64,000 bases of DNA. Origin: Costus lasius. Taxonomy: Eukaryota > Streptophyta > Magnoliopsida > Zingiberales > Costaceae. The position numbers and the translations under genes are program-made. Below are positions 49,901-62,400 of the stretch, one piece after another (the stretch's first letter is position 1; every line of letters starts with the position of its first letter). The notes below the pieces were generated by a model. The model was not told the origin of the DNA. It saw nothing but the letters and a program-made list of their open reading frames with translations, and made no database searches. The DNA is taken from assembly GCA_027563935.2 (NCBI GenBank), contig CM050450.1, positions 6,741,957 to 6,805,956 on the forward strand. Direction: 5' to 3'.

Positions 49901-52900
49901 TCTATATTTAAAGGTTCACAAAGGTTAGTTGAACCGTGATTTCAAGTGCACCTTATAGTGCACGTGGATCAACATCTTCAACCAATGATAAGAGAGCTTG
50001 CTAAGGACTTTCATATGGATCAACATGAGCGTGAATTAGTTACAATAATTTTACATGAACTTAGGTTCTCCCCAAATTGCAGCCTTCACTAAATTACAAA
50101 TTCAAAGTAAATACAAATTGTAAACTAGACATTTTACAAGTTATAGTTAAGGCTAATAATATTTTTTATGTATTTATCAAGATTAATTTTATGTCGTAAA
50201 TTTATTGCTAAGCTATCAATGAATGACATATTTGCCTCTTAGAATATGCATCCTCCTATGTTTATCATGGTCACATATTTAGGATTAACCTCCATGTGAA
50301 GTATGTTATTCTAAAGGGTTTAGAGTTGGTAATGTAATGTATTCAAAGTATATTGGTATTTTAGATATAATATTTAGGTAATGTGTTAGAAATTAAAGTT
50401 ACTAATTTTAACTATAAAATTACAAGCACAATTAAAATAAATGCTTTTCCACCATCTGATTTTTTTGTCTCATTCATGTTTTGTGCTTAGAATGGTTTGA
50501 AAACATAGCAATAGTTTTTCTATGTACTTTTTAAATCATGTAATACATTTCTCCCATCATTGTTTTTCCATATCAACTTTGTGGTATTATGTTGTGCATA
50601 CTCTCCCAAAATCAAGAATAATTGTTTCTGACACCTTTGCATCTGTTGTGAAGGAAAAAGCCACACCATTTTGGCCCTAAAGGCCTAAACAGTCTTAAAT
50701 TGAGACCTACCATTGAGGAAAGACAAAAGCAAAGTAAATGTGTAATCAAATGCAAACCTCATAGCTGCAATATATGAGATCTCCCCTTTGAGAAGGTATA
50801 TATTAAAGAGTGCACTAAGTGTGGTTGTCAATGAAGCAAATGGTCAATTACACCCTCTTTAATCTTAACCTTATGTTTTATTAGGTCAAGGTCGCCAATG
50901 TGTTTTTACTGAAGTGTGTTCTATATAAGGTTGGGGTGGAGGTAATCTAGTTGGATTAGTTTATTGATTTCTAAAGTTAGCAATATTGTCGATCCTCCAC
51001 TACTCCATCCTGAGATGACAAATCCACACCACATCATGGTAGTGGTCTGAAGTGGATGACAACTTATAGTAGATCACTTTGCTATTGTAATAAATGAGAA
51101 ATTTGATGCTCATTTGAATCAATTAATTCCATGGTTTTAAAAACGGCCCACTACTAGTACATGGTATAGAGTAGGTACCAAATATATGTATATATATAAT
51201 TATATATAAAATATATAATTTTAGGTGGCACTGAACAATGTAGGAACTTGATCCAGCCTAAGATCGGCATATTGGTATGAACCGGCATTTGAAACCTTAG
51301 CTCAATCCATGTGTCACACATTAAAGTTATGACAAAATCAATCCATTAGTTCTTCATATAATAGATTCATGTGTGGGATTCCTTCACTTTGCGATCAACA
51401 GTTAATGATCTCTTGTGAACACGGTAGTTGGGTCTCTGTTTTTTAATGCTAGTCGGGGCAAACTCTCCCCACTATGATATATATATCCAGCCAGCTAAAT
51501 AAATGTGTTTGCCCCACTAGCTCATGAAAAAAAATGCATAAATCTAATTTTGCCTCCATATACTCTGGTCTTGGATCCATGGCTGCTCTTGAGGATCTTA
51601 GACACTATGATACAATAGTAAGTGTTATTGGATGTATATGGAAGAATGTAATTGAAGTAAAATTACTTTGATATTATGGAATTAATATGCAACTTCATCT
51701 TGCTGTAGATGTTGCTTGCTGTTGTTATTTGCTTGGAAAGGAATGACTCTCCGGCCAAGATTGATGATACTCAAGAAGCTCATCCTTTGACTAAGTTTAA
51801 CGAAGCCCCAAAGTCAATTTAGTAATTGGAAGGAGCATTTTGCTCTGTTGACTCTCCAAGCATGCTACCATTCCTAGTCATCGTATGTGCTACATGTGTG
51901 CCTCTGCTGCAGCTGCACACCTCTACTTAGGTCCATTAACATAACAAATCAAAGCGAAACGTCAATCCTCCTCAAAGACATTTTATGGCTTAAATCATAG
52001 AATGATGATTACATTAAAGTTTAATGAAAAATTAGAAGTTTATGTGTTCAACTAGAGGTGCAAGGGATTTATAAAAGATAAAACACCTTCATACTAGCCT
52101 AAACAAATCATAAAAATATCTAAATACCATTTGAATAAAAAGATGTTTAAAGACAACAAGAAATCTAGGCTTTATCAATCGACACATATTAGCATACTGA
52201 TCATATTGACACTACTACACATGGCTTATATCAGTACCACCGAAAACTCTCAGACCAAAAAATGGGTGGTGTGTTTTGTGTGCACATCCAAGTCAAGGAT
52301 CGGAAAACCGGTCTGGTATACTGGTTTGGTGGGTTGCCGGACCTATACGTACCGACCGGTATCGGTACCGGCGATAAACCAAAAAAATCTAATTTAATTT
52401 ATTTTTTTTAATATAATAATTAAATATTTTATCAAAACCGCTCAGCACATACCAATTCAAAAACAAATTTTTTCTATTAAAACTAGTACAAACCGACCGA
52501 TTTTTATCAAATATTGAACCAAATAAAATATTAATTTTCTTAAAATACCGACAGTTTTGTATATGTCCGAGACCGATCCCTCACTAGACCAGTACAAACC
52601 GATAAAACCGGTCGGTACTGGACCGATTTTCAATTCTTTGCATCCAACCATTAGGAACTGGGCATACTGCCCAATTTAAATTAAGACATCAAAGCTCACA
52701 TTCAATGATGTTGAGAAGTGCATAGCCCACTAAGATGCCCAAATGATGAAGTATATGCACAACCTCATGTAATTATTGTTACCTGAAAGTAATCTATCAT
52801 ATCTTGAGATTTTACACCCAGTGGACCACCATATGTCACAAGGCCCCCTCGCTTCATCAAAAGAAGCTATAACATAAAAGTAGATGAAAAAAAAAGTAAG

Positions 52901-55900
52901 ATTGACATATTAAATGAAGTTTCACCTCACCAAAAAAAAAATTTGATCTCACATTGAAATTTTAATTACCTCATCAAATGCTTCAAATATATCAATACTT
53001 GGCTGGTGTATTGTGCAAACCACAGTTCTCCCAGTGTCAACTGTATTACGAACAGTACGCATCACAATTGCTGCAGCCCGTGCATCTAAGCCTGAAGTTG
53101 GCTCATCCATAAAGATAATAGAAGGATTTGCAACTAGCTCCACTGCAATTGTAAGGCGTTTCCTTTGCTCAGTTGATAAGCCTGTACTGCCTGGCAAGCC
53201 TACCAGTGCATTTCGCAATGTATCAAGTTCCACTAGAATCATAACTTCCTCAACAAATGCCTGTATTTAAGGATATATGATAGATCAAATTGATATGAAA
53301 TCAGTAATAGATGCAGAGTCGGGTAAACTAACTTTTCTATTCTCTTCGGAGATATCTTTAGGAAGGCGAAGGCTTGAAGAAAACCAAAGAGATTCTTCAA
53401 CTGTTACTTGAGGGGAATGTATGTCATTTTGTTCGACATACCCTGAGATTCTAGCAAAGGTTGTTTGGTCCTTTTCATATCCAGAAATCTTAATATCACC
53501 TTCAATATATCCACCAGTCTTCCTACCAGCAAGCACATCCATAAGTGTTGTCTTCCCAGCTCCACTAGATCCGACCAATGCTGTCAACACACGTGGTCTA
53601 AATACCCCACTAACATCCGACAACAATTGCAACCGTGCCTCAGGAACTCCTTTCTGTCTCATTGCCTAAAGAGCAAACTGTCAAATCACTACATATTCAT
53701 AAGCAGTAAGAATTACTAAGCATGAGATAGCAACCTTTGGCATGTTAACAAAATAATTGACATTGTGGAATGTCATGACCATGGGTTGGAAGGGAAGAAT
53801 CATCCCTCTTTTACGAGCACTTTCCTCTGAAACTCCATTAGATGGTTTTGGTTCATGACTTTCTACAATCGGAAAGATAGAAATTAGTCATGAAATGTAT
53901 CATCAAGCAAAAATTATGTACAAAAATATCTACGAAGATGTATTTGTATAACAGATAATACTTTTATTTCCCAATTTTTGCTGAGTGCCTTGTGAATTTG
54001 CATCATTCTTCTCTTCTAAATCAGCAGGGATGATTGCCTGTGCCTTTCCAAGAGCTTCAGTGACATCGACAAGGAAATTAGATATGATACCACATGTATG
54101 GTAAAGTTAAGAGGAAATATCAAGAATCATGGTTTTACAAAAACTAAAAACTAGACATAAGCAACATATATTAATATGCCCATCAAAACTAAAATAGGCT
54201 TATGGATGACGTCGGCAAGTAAATTAGAAATAATGCCACATGTATCAAGTTCTGCAAAAAAAAAAATTAAAATAAAAATTAAAATTAAAAAGCATGAGTT
54301 GCCAAAAGATAGGCTTACGATTAAGGAAACGCAAGGCAAAAGTAAGCAGGATGTTGAATAAGATAGAGTATCCTAACAAAACGCCAACTCCAAGCCAGTA
54401 CCAGTACCCTTGAGTTTGTATACCATATAAGCGAAGTACATTATTCCCAACTGTGTTTCCCATTACAGATGCCTGTTGTGCAAGAGAAATCAGATTACAA
54501 TGCATGGTAATTTGAGATTCAAGCATTAGATTTTGAATAGCATAAACCTCTCGCCATCTGGGATCTGTAAACTCGTTCACTGAAATTGCCTGCTGCCCGT
54601 ATGTGAGTGGAGAAATCCAGTAAGCCCAAACCCACCATGGTTTAATGAAATCTGGTATTTAAATCAAGCTTCAGTATGTGTTACTGTGTTAGAACTTGGA
54701 AGATCAAAATCCATGTCCACTATAAACTCTCACCAATTGTATCAACCACATTAGGAGAAATAGAAGAATGATTGTTATCTATTGAGAAATGGTAGAGAAG
54801 AATACCCATAAAAATGCACAAAATCACAAAAAGAGAACATACCTTTTGGAACAATGAATCCTCCCAAAAGAAAGACGACTAATATTGCAGAAGATCCAAA
54901 AGTGTTGGCTACTATAAAATCTCTTGCAAGCGCTGCCATTAGTCGGAAGAGCCCTAGTGCCATTTGGTGTATAGAAAACAATAATAGCATGAAGCGAAAA
55001 AACCTGAAACTAATTGTGCTTCAGCAAACATGTTGAGTTGGCTGTAATAACATATATTTTTTTAAAAAGAATACGAATATGTATGCATACCGCCCAGCAC
55101 TTGGTGCAAATCCTACTGGGTAGTACACTACACATGACCATACTACTGATTCAATAATCGAGTATGGGACACGTAATAGCCAACTAGGAAGAGCAAAGGC
55201 CCATGCTGGGTAAAAAAGGCTGTCTCTCTGCTTGTAGAAAACTGGAAGTCGCGATATTGTTATCGGAAGCTCTGAAAATCCATTAAACATCATGTGTACC
55301 AGACCAAAAAACAAACAAGAAAGATACAATCTTCCATTTTCCTCGTCAACAGGATGAATTCTTGTACGAAGAAATATTGTGCATGTAATGAATCCAATAA
55401 ATGCAACCTGCATAATATGCAGGTCATTATGTTTATCCAACGATAGAAATTTACGTTCAGACAATTACATATATCTGAACTAATTGGACAAATCCCTCAA
55501 CATGTATGAAACTATTTTCTCTAAAATATTATGCTTGTGACTTTACTTAATCTCAAGTTTCTATAAATCAAGAAAAAGGACAATAGATAATAGACTATAC
55601 GTGCCATATTTTTCTAAATTTCCGTACATGGTATTTAAATTTAGTTTTTAGCTTTTTATATAGAACATGCAACCAAATCGAAAATTAAGTAGCACCAACC
55701 ATGCCACTTTTTAGTTGACGGCAAATGGTAATTCAATCCAATTTAACAAAAAATATTGTTACGGTATATGCTGTATAAGTATAATCCTTTTCAGAATATA
55801 TGCAGAATTTCAAATCATCACTAGAAAGAGAAGGAATCAATTGAATAGAAGAAGCTGAAAACATACTTGGCATGTTCTAAAAATGTAAAGGAACCGATGC

Positions 55901-58900
55901 CGGCTGATAAGTAACAGTTCACGAGAAAAACATGTCCTTAGAAGCTCCATTTTTGATATGGCATAATTAGTTCTTGCAAGTGCTGAAGGGACAAACCCTC
56001 CCTTAACACTAGGAACTGAAAGACTGGATTGGACAGACTTTCCATATTCAGATTCTCTAAATTGCTGAGCAATCTTTGAAGCAGGGATGAAAACATACGG
56101 TTTGGAATTATTTGACCAGTATTGTGCTTGATCCTTTTTAGAAGTGACCTGATATAAAGCTCAATTTAGCAAAAATAATTCAAGAAATATATAGCAAATA
56201 CAAAATCGTACCTCTTGGAGAAAATCTGCCACTCCCTTCCGTTCTGGCATGGAAAATCCAACTGTTTCAAAGAACTCCAGAACTTTGTCTCTACGACCTT
56301 GATAGACGATATGTCCTTCAGACAATAATATTAGGTCATCAAAAAGTTCAAATGTCTCAGGTGCAGGCTGCAAGAGAGACATAAGCACAGTTGCTTCCAT
56401 TTCATGAACAAAATTCAGCATGCATTTTACGATCTGATATGTTGTTGAGCTATCGAGCCCTGTTGATATTTCATCCATGAAAAGGGTTTTTCTTGGCCCA
56501 ACTATCATTTCTCCTGCGTTATATAGATAGAAATAAATGTAAGAAAATCCAATGTTGACATAAAGGCTAGTGGGCGTCAAAGCAATTTACATCATAAGTT
56601 TTGAAAATGTAAATCGGGGCAAATACTTTTAGTAGAAAAAAAGAATCAGTGAATCAGACTTTTCAAGGCGTGACATGCAAATCCAGCGGCAAATGATACT
56701 TCAATAGGAGATAACAAAGTTTAAACTATCCATAGTGATTTGAACTTGGTATTGTATGAATGGAAGGTACATCCTAACATTAGAAGTTTAAACATTGTCA
56801 ACAGTATCGGTTGAAATGACAATTCCTTGACAGTGCTTGTAAATAATTTTCCTAAATTAAGAAGAAACCAGCATAAATTCTAAAGAAAAATGAAATGTTA
56901 TTTATCTTTCATGTATGTGGAGAAATATATTATCATCTTTCTTGCATATAGATCCTAACCAGGGAAAAAAAGTTTTTATGCACTGAGTTAGCATATTATA
57001 AGTCATGTTTGTGTACTCAGGCTTGGATAACTGAGTCCATTCTTTACAGACAGACCTGATTAATATGGAAGCTCTAGATGCCCTTTTTGAAACAAGGAAA
57101 TGTTGGACAAGTCAATCAATTATATCTTCAAATGAACAAGGTAACAGTACTTACAAAATACAGGTTGTGGTAGGTGGTTGGTGCCTAAATACTAAGATGA
57201 CTTCAGTAGCTTAACTGGTATATAATCATGAAAGCCAAGGTAAATTAACAATTCTGAAAATCTTATAGATGACTAACTTGGATGTAGATATATACGCATG
57301 AACATAATTATGAAAAATAATAAAATTAGGATAAAAATGTTGAAGATTTGAAGTATTCATCAAAAAGATCAAGAATTCAAGACAATTGTCTAAATGAACC
57401 AATGGCATTGTCTAGCAAGACTTGGAAGCTCTGGGAGCTAGCTCGTTATTTGGATCATTTGACAAACTTTGGCAACAAATAATTGAAAAACATATGAAAG
57501 AAAGGAAAAAAGAAAAAAAGAAAGAGCTTTAGTTACTGTATAAGCACAAAAGAAGTATTAGGGGTAAAACAAACATTTAAGAGGAACTGCATACTGAAAA
57601 TCAATTGTAGATAAGAACAACAAAACAAGCTAATAAAAAAGAAAACTATGAAAAGGTTCGGAGCCAAGAAAAAATGACTAAAGGAACCTAGAATAAACCA
57701 GTATAAAATCACCATATGCTGCAAACATTTTCTAGCTACATGGATGAAATAAATAGCATAACTAAGAGAGCAATGTGATAACGAAAGCACTTTGATGAGA
57801 AGTACAATTTTCATCACAGCATAGCTACAAATGTTAGGCTCCTTGACATGTGTTATTTCTCAATACTATCAATTTGCTAGATACAACCAGATGTTCGATT
57901 AAAATAGCTGAGAAATGCTTGTGGTGCAATAAAACAATAATCCAAATGGCTACCAAAAATCTGGAGAAGATATATGTAAGAAGAGTTAAGTATGTAGCAA
58001 TCGCAGGGAAGGACCGAATTATGATAACTACCAACCCAAGGACGGACCAAATTATGATAATTATCAACCATAGGGAGACAGTACCACATTATGATAACAA
58101 CTAGCGTAAAAAAAGATAATTCAAGTAAAAATTATTAACCTGTTGTTACACGCTTTTTCTGTCCACCTGAAACACCCCTGACCATATCACTACCAACCAT
58201 AGTATCTGCACAGACATCGAGACCGAGTACCTTCAAGATATAGTCAGTTGCGAGGTTGTTCTTTTTACCTTTAACTGATGCAACCTGTTGCCAGAAATAT
58301 CAACAATATTAGTTTTTACAAAAGAAGAAAAGGTTAGATTTCTATCTTAACGTACTTAGTGAAGTCAATGAACAATGACCTTCATAAATGCATCGATTTC
58401 AGGACTTGGTCGGATGTTTTTCTCTTGTTCAAGCTTTGATAAATCTTTCAAGTAGTCTAAATAAACAAGAAATGTGAAAGAATGAGCAGTAAAATGTTAA
58501 AGAAGTACAATTATTTTTCTGAAAGGAATGTGAATACAGTTTGTACATATACTTGATTGCATAGCGAACCTGCTTTTTTTTAAACTACATGTTTGGTTGA
58601 ATTCAGTTATATGTTGCATCTTCCCATACATTCAAGAACGAACGAGTAGCAGTACACAGTACAAGATCAGCACCGCTTCAGGACCATATGAATAATATTT
58701 TGGCAATATCAGCTGGTATCATAGGTATGTACCAATGCATGTTGGTCCGACTTAACACTGATATTTAAAATTTTGCATCTTCCAATGTTTAAACCAACAG
58801 AAATTCAAATGTCAAAAAGATGCAATATATGTATGAATATATTTCTATTATTCATCACTTCATCTTTGTATTTAAGAACCAGAAGAAAATATTGAAATAG

Positions 58901-59399
58901 AAAGAGCGGCAAAGAAAAATATGCGAAAGTCCAAGCTACACCTACGCCCAAAAGAGTGAACAAAGAAAAATATACGAAGGTCCAAGCTGCACCTACGCCC
59001 AAAAGAGTGAACCTGTTGAACATGATAATTGTTAGGATTCCTTGACACCTACAAGTAGGGGTGTGCAAAAAAAACCGTCGAACCGTCGAACCGCGGTTAA
59101 TCGAACCGAACCAAACCAATTTTCCGGTTAACCGAACCGAACGGTTCTTAATCGGTTCGGTTTTTTACTTGTGATCGGTTATCGGTTCGGTTACGGTTCG
59201 GAACTTGGCCGAACCACGGTTAACCGAACCGAACCGTTTATATAATATTTATATATATAATATTTATTTATATATAAAAATAAATATTTTATATAAAATC
59301 GAACCGGTTAACCGTCGAAAACTAACGGTTAACTACCAAAAACTAATGGTTAACCGAGAATATTTTTATTTATTAATTTAAAATTATTTTATAATTTTA

Positions 59400-59449
<50 letters not shown>

Positions 59450-62400
59450 TACGGTTAACCGTCGGTTTTCGTTTAACCGTACCGAAAAACCGATTAACCG
59501 AACATCGGTTAACCGATACAAACGGTTCGGGATCGGTTTAGAATTTCTCCAAACCGATCCCACCGGTTCGGTTCGATTTTTTGACACACGGACCGAACCG
59601 TGCACACCCCTACCTACAAGTCCATAATGTTTTACCTTTGTCATGGTTCAAATCCTTAGATCTACATCCTCAATGCTCTGAATCCATTTTTTTTTTTCAT
59701 ACTTTTGGATTAACAAATAAAATCTCCTTTTGTAATGATGTGCACAAAAATGGCGAGTAAACATTATAGGCTACATATCTAGTGAGGGTATTAGAATGAT
59801 AGTGAGCTTTAGAGCTGAGTGACTTTTATAGGATCGGTTAAAGTTGCTTGCAAAATTATACATCTTTATATGACAGATATTTGAAGACCTAATAATTTTG
59901 AATGAGTACATCAAGCACAATTCATCCGGATGTGAAATTTCCCAAGCCGAGGGGAATTGATGGGATCAAGACATTAGACTATATGTTCATGCACAACCTA
60001 TCCAGGTCAACCTATTGTTAGATGAATTTATCAAATATTTTGATGTTGATGACTTTTGCTATCATAGTGTATTTTCTTCTTATTATGTACGGTGATACTT
60101 TATTGTTTGTGTGGATGGTCCCGATGGATGACATTCATCTTCCAGATCATCCATATAGCCATAAATACATGTACTCTCTTTCTATCAAGGCATAATCATT
60201 TGTGTTAGAAAAAAATTTGAGTGTTTTCAAATTCGTGTTGTGCAGACAGCTTCCTTCCCGTCTTGAGTTTGATTAGCTACGAGACACTTGAGCACCACTT
60301 ATGGTGGTGCTACACATTGCAGTCACCTCCATCTATTCCGTCATCACCACCACCATATGTTGTTCCCCTTGCTCATCTCTGACCCTATCCGCACTCCATT
60401 GCCTTCATCCTACCATTACCTCCCTTATTTGTGTTATTCCGTCTTGCTGAACCTCGGCTAGAGATGTATCTTCGCTCATCTTCTCATGTTTGCCATTTCG
60501 TCAACAAGCACTCTGCCTTATTGCCCGCCAACATCACCGTCACCTCCCTTGTTTTCCCATTGACTTTGCCTCCACACCTAGACCTCCCCTTCTGTCCAAC
60601 TGCCCCGCTCCTCCACACTCTTCTATCTCCCTTCATCGTAACCTCGCAGCGTTGCCCATCATCTCACGCCATCCTCCCACATAGCTATATTCATTTCTAC
60701 CTTCCAAACACTCGAATCATCACTGCCCTCACCTTGCCACTTGCCGGTCCAACAATAACATCATAGCGATGCTGACAGAATTGGCCAAAGATGGTACCTC
60801 ATTTGCTGATGTTGTGCTGCCTTGAAATTCAGTGTTTATGCTTCGTCTGAGACCCTATATCAATCCAAGCTTGGACCAATCCAAACTCAAACCGATACTC
60901 TATTGATCCAAATCAAGCGGGTAAGGCAAGAGATGAAGCTCTCTCCCTGGGTTCTGCGATGCATCATGAGCTTATGGGAAGCTCGCCAGAAGCTCACGAT
61001 GCATCACCTCTTTTGCTGCTTTGTGGAAGCTTGTAAGGAGCTCTTACTGTACTAATATGCCTCTTCCTCCTCTTCTTCTTCTTCTTCTCCACTGTGTTGT
61101 TCTATGTATCGGTTTCTGCTATGATTAGTACAAACAGGTCATACCACCTAGTACATACCAGTTTTTAAAACACTGATTTTGACCTCTGAAAGGCTCCTAA
61201 CCCACCCGTTGCAGTGCCCAAAATTTTTTGACACTACATAGTAGAAAAAGAAAAAAAAATAAAAGAAAAGAGAAAGATAAAAAAAGTGTGAAAAATAAAG
61301 GAATTAAAAAAAATCAAACAATTGGGCTACTAGTACCCCAACCTAGTCCATGTCTAAATTAATTTGGGTTAGGCCGACCCAAACTCAACTCCAGCAAACA
61401 ATTGGCTTACTTCTTCAAACCCAATCTATTAAACAGGGCTTCCCACTAGATCTAACTAGGGATGGCAAAAAAGCTCATCCCCATCCCACCCTGCCCTGAT
61501 TTGGTCGAGGAAAGCCCGAGTTAGCTAGGTGTCAAAGTCAGATTCGAATAAAACCCAACTTCTATATGTCGGGTGTGAGATTTTCACTATCCACCTTGAA
61601 CTTGACCCGACTTTTACCCTAAAACCCAAAACCTCTCCACCCGCTTCCCCTGCCCTTGCCCTCGCTCTCCGTTGTAGCCGTCATTAGCCTCACCCTTGCC
61701 CCCATTGTTGTCGCCCTTGCCTTCACCTCCCTGTCATCATTGCCCCTCACCGAACTCACCCTCCCGTTCACCTCTCTCTATCACCCTCACCTGGACCCTC
61801 TCCCTTGCTCACCCTCACTGACAACTACTACAAGGTCGAGTTTTCCCACAGGTACCTAATTCCCCGACAAGATCGAATATGGGATGAGTTTTCTCAAAGC
61901 CCTCGAGCTCAGGGTCAGGATTAGGTATAGGGTTTGGGGGTCGAGGTCAAGGTCAGGGTTATCCGACTCACCCCATTATCATTCCTAGATCTAGCCCACC
62001 ACATCGCAGCAACCTAAGGTATCATAATTCATTTTACCTTCGTATTTTATCTATATCTGCATGCACATAATTAGATCCTACCACCAAAATTAAAGTGAGG
62101 GATAGTTTTAAATGTTTATCTCTTGGTTTACTATCATTATTTAGAGAGATTTAATTTTAAATTACGGTGAAAAATGTTGATATTTGTGTTTTAGTGAAAC
62201 AATGAATTACAATCAGCATAATCTATCAAATTACGATCTTCACAGTTTAAATCCAAAATATTATTAACACTGGATGCACTAGAAATGTAGTCCTACATTT
62301 GTAATATATCAAAGATAGGGCAAATAATTTGAATTAGAAAAAAAAAAGATAAGCAAGGATAGAGAGTATATCTGCAAACATACATCATGTGAAAGAAGAG

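Larger units (their letters stand above)
47476..52782. other. 5.3-kb ABCG intron filled with repeats
   Basis: This is the intron between exon 52783-52866 and exon 47342-47475 of the minus-strand ABCG gene. No missing exon is needed: the frame passes from DYFQ to [11 protein letters not shown] without loss of family sequence. It contains the 92-bp tandem duplication at 48878 and three members of a dispersed repeat rich in GGTACCGG-like phrases (about 49434-49885, 51133-51302 and 52290-52640). Confidence 0.7.

Noticed and set aside
52949..54580. Possible separate half-size ABC transporter genes in this segment
   Set aside because: The pieces are consecutive exons of one full-size PDR gene; phases match at every junction from 62734 to 39320.
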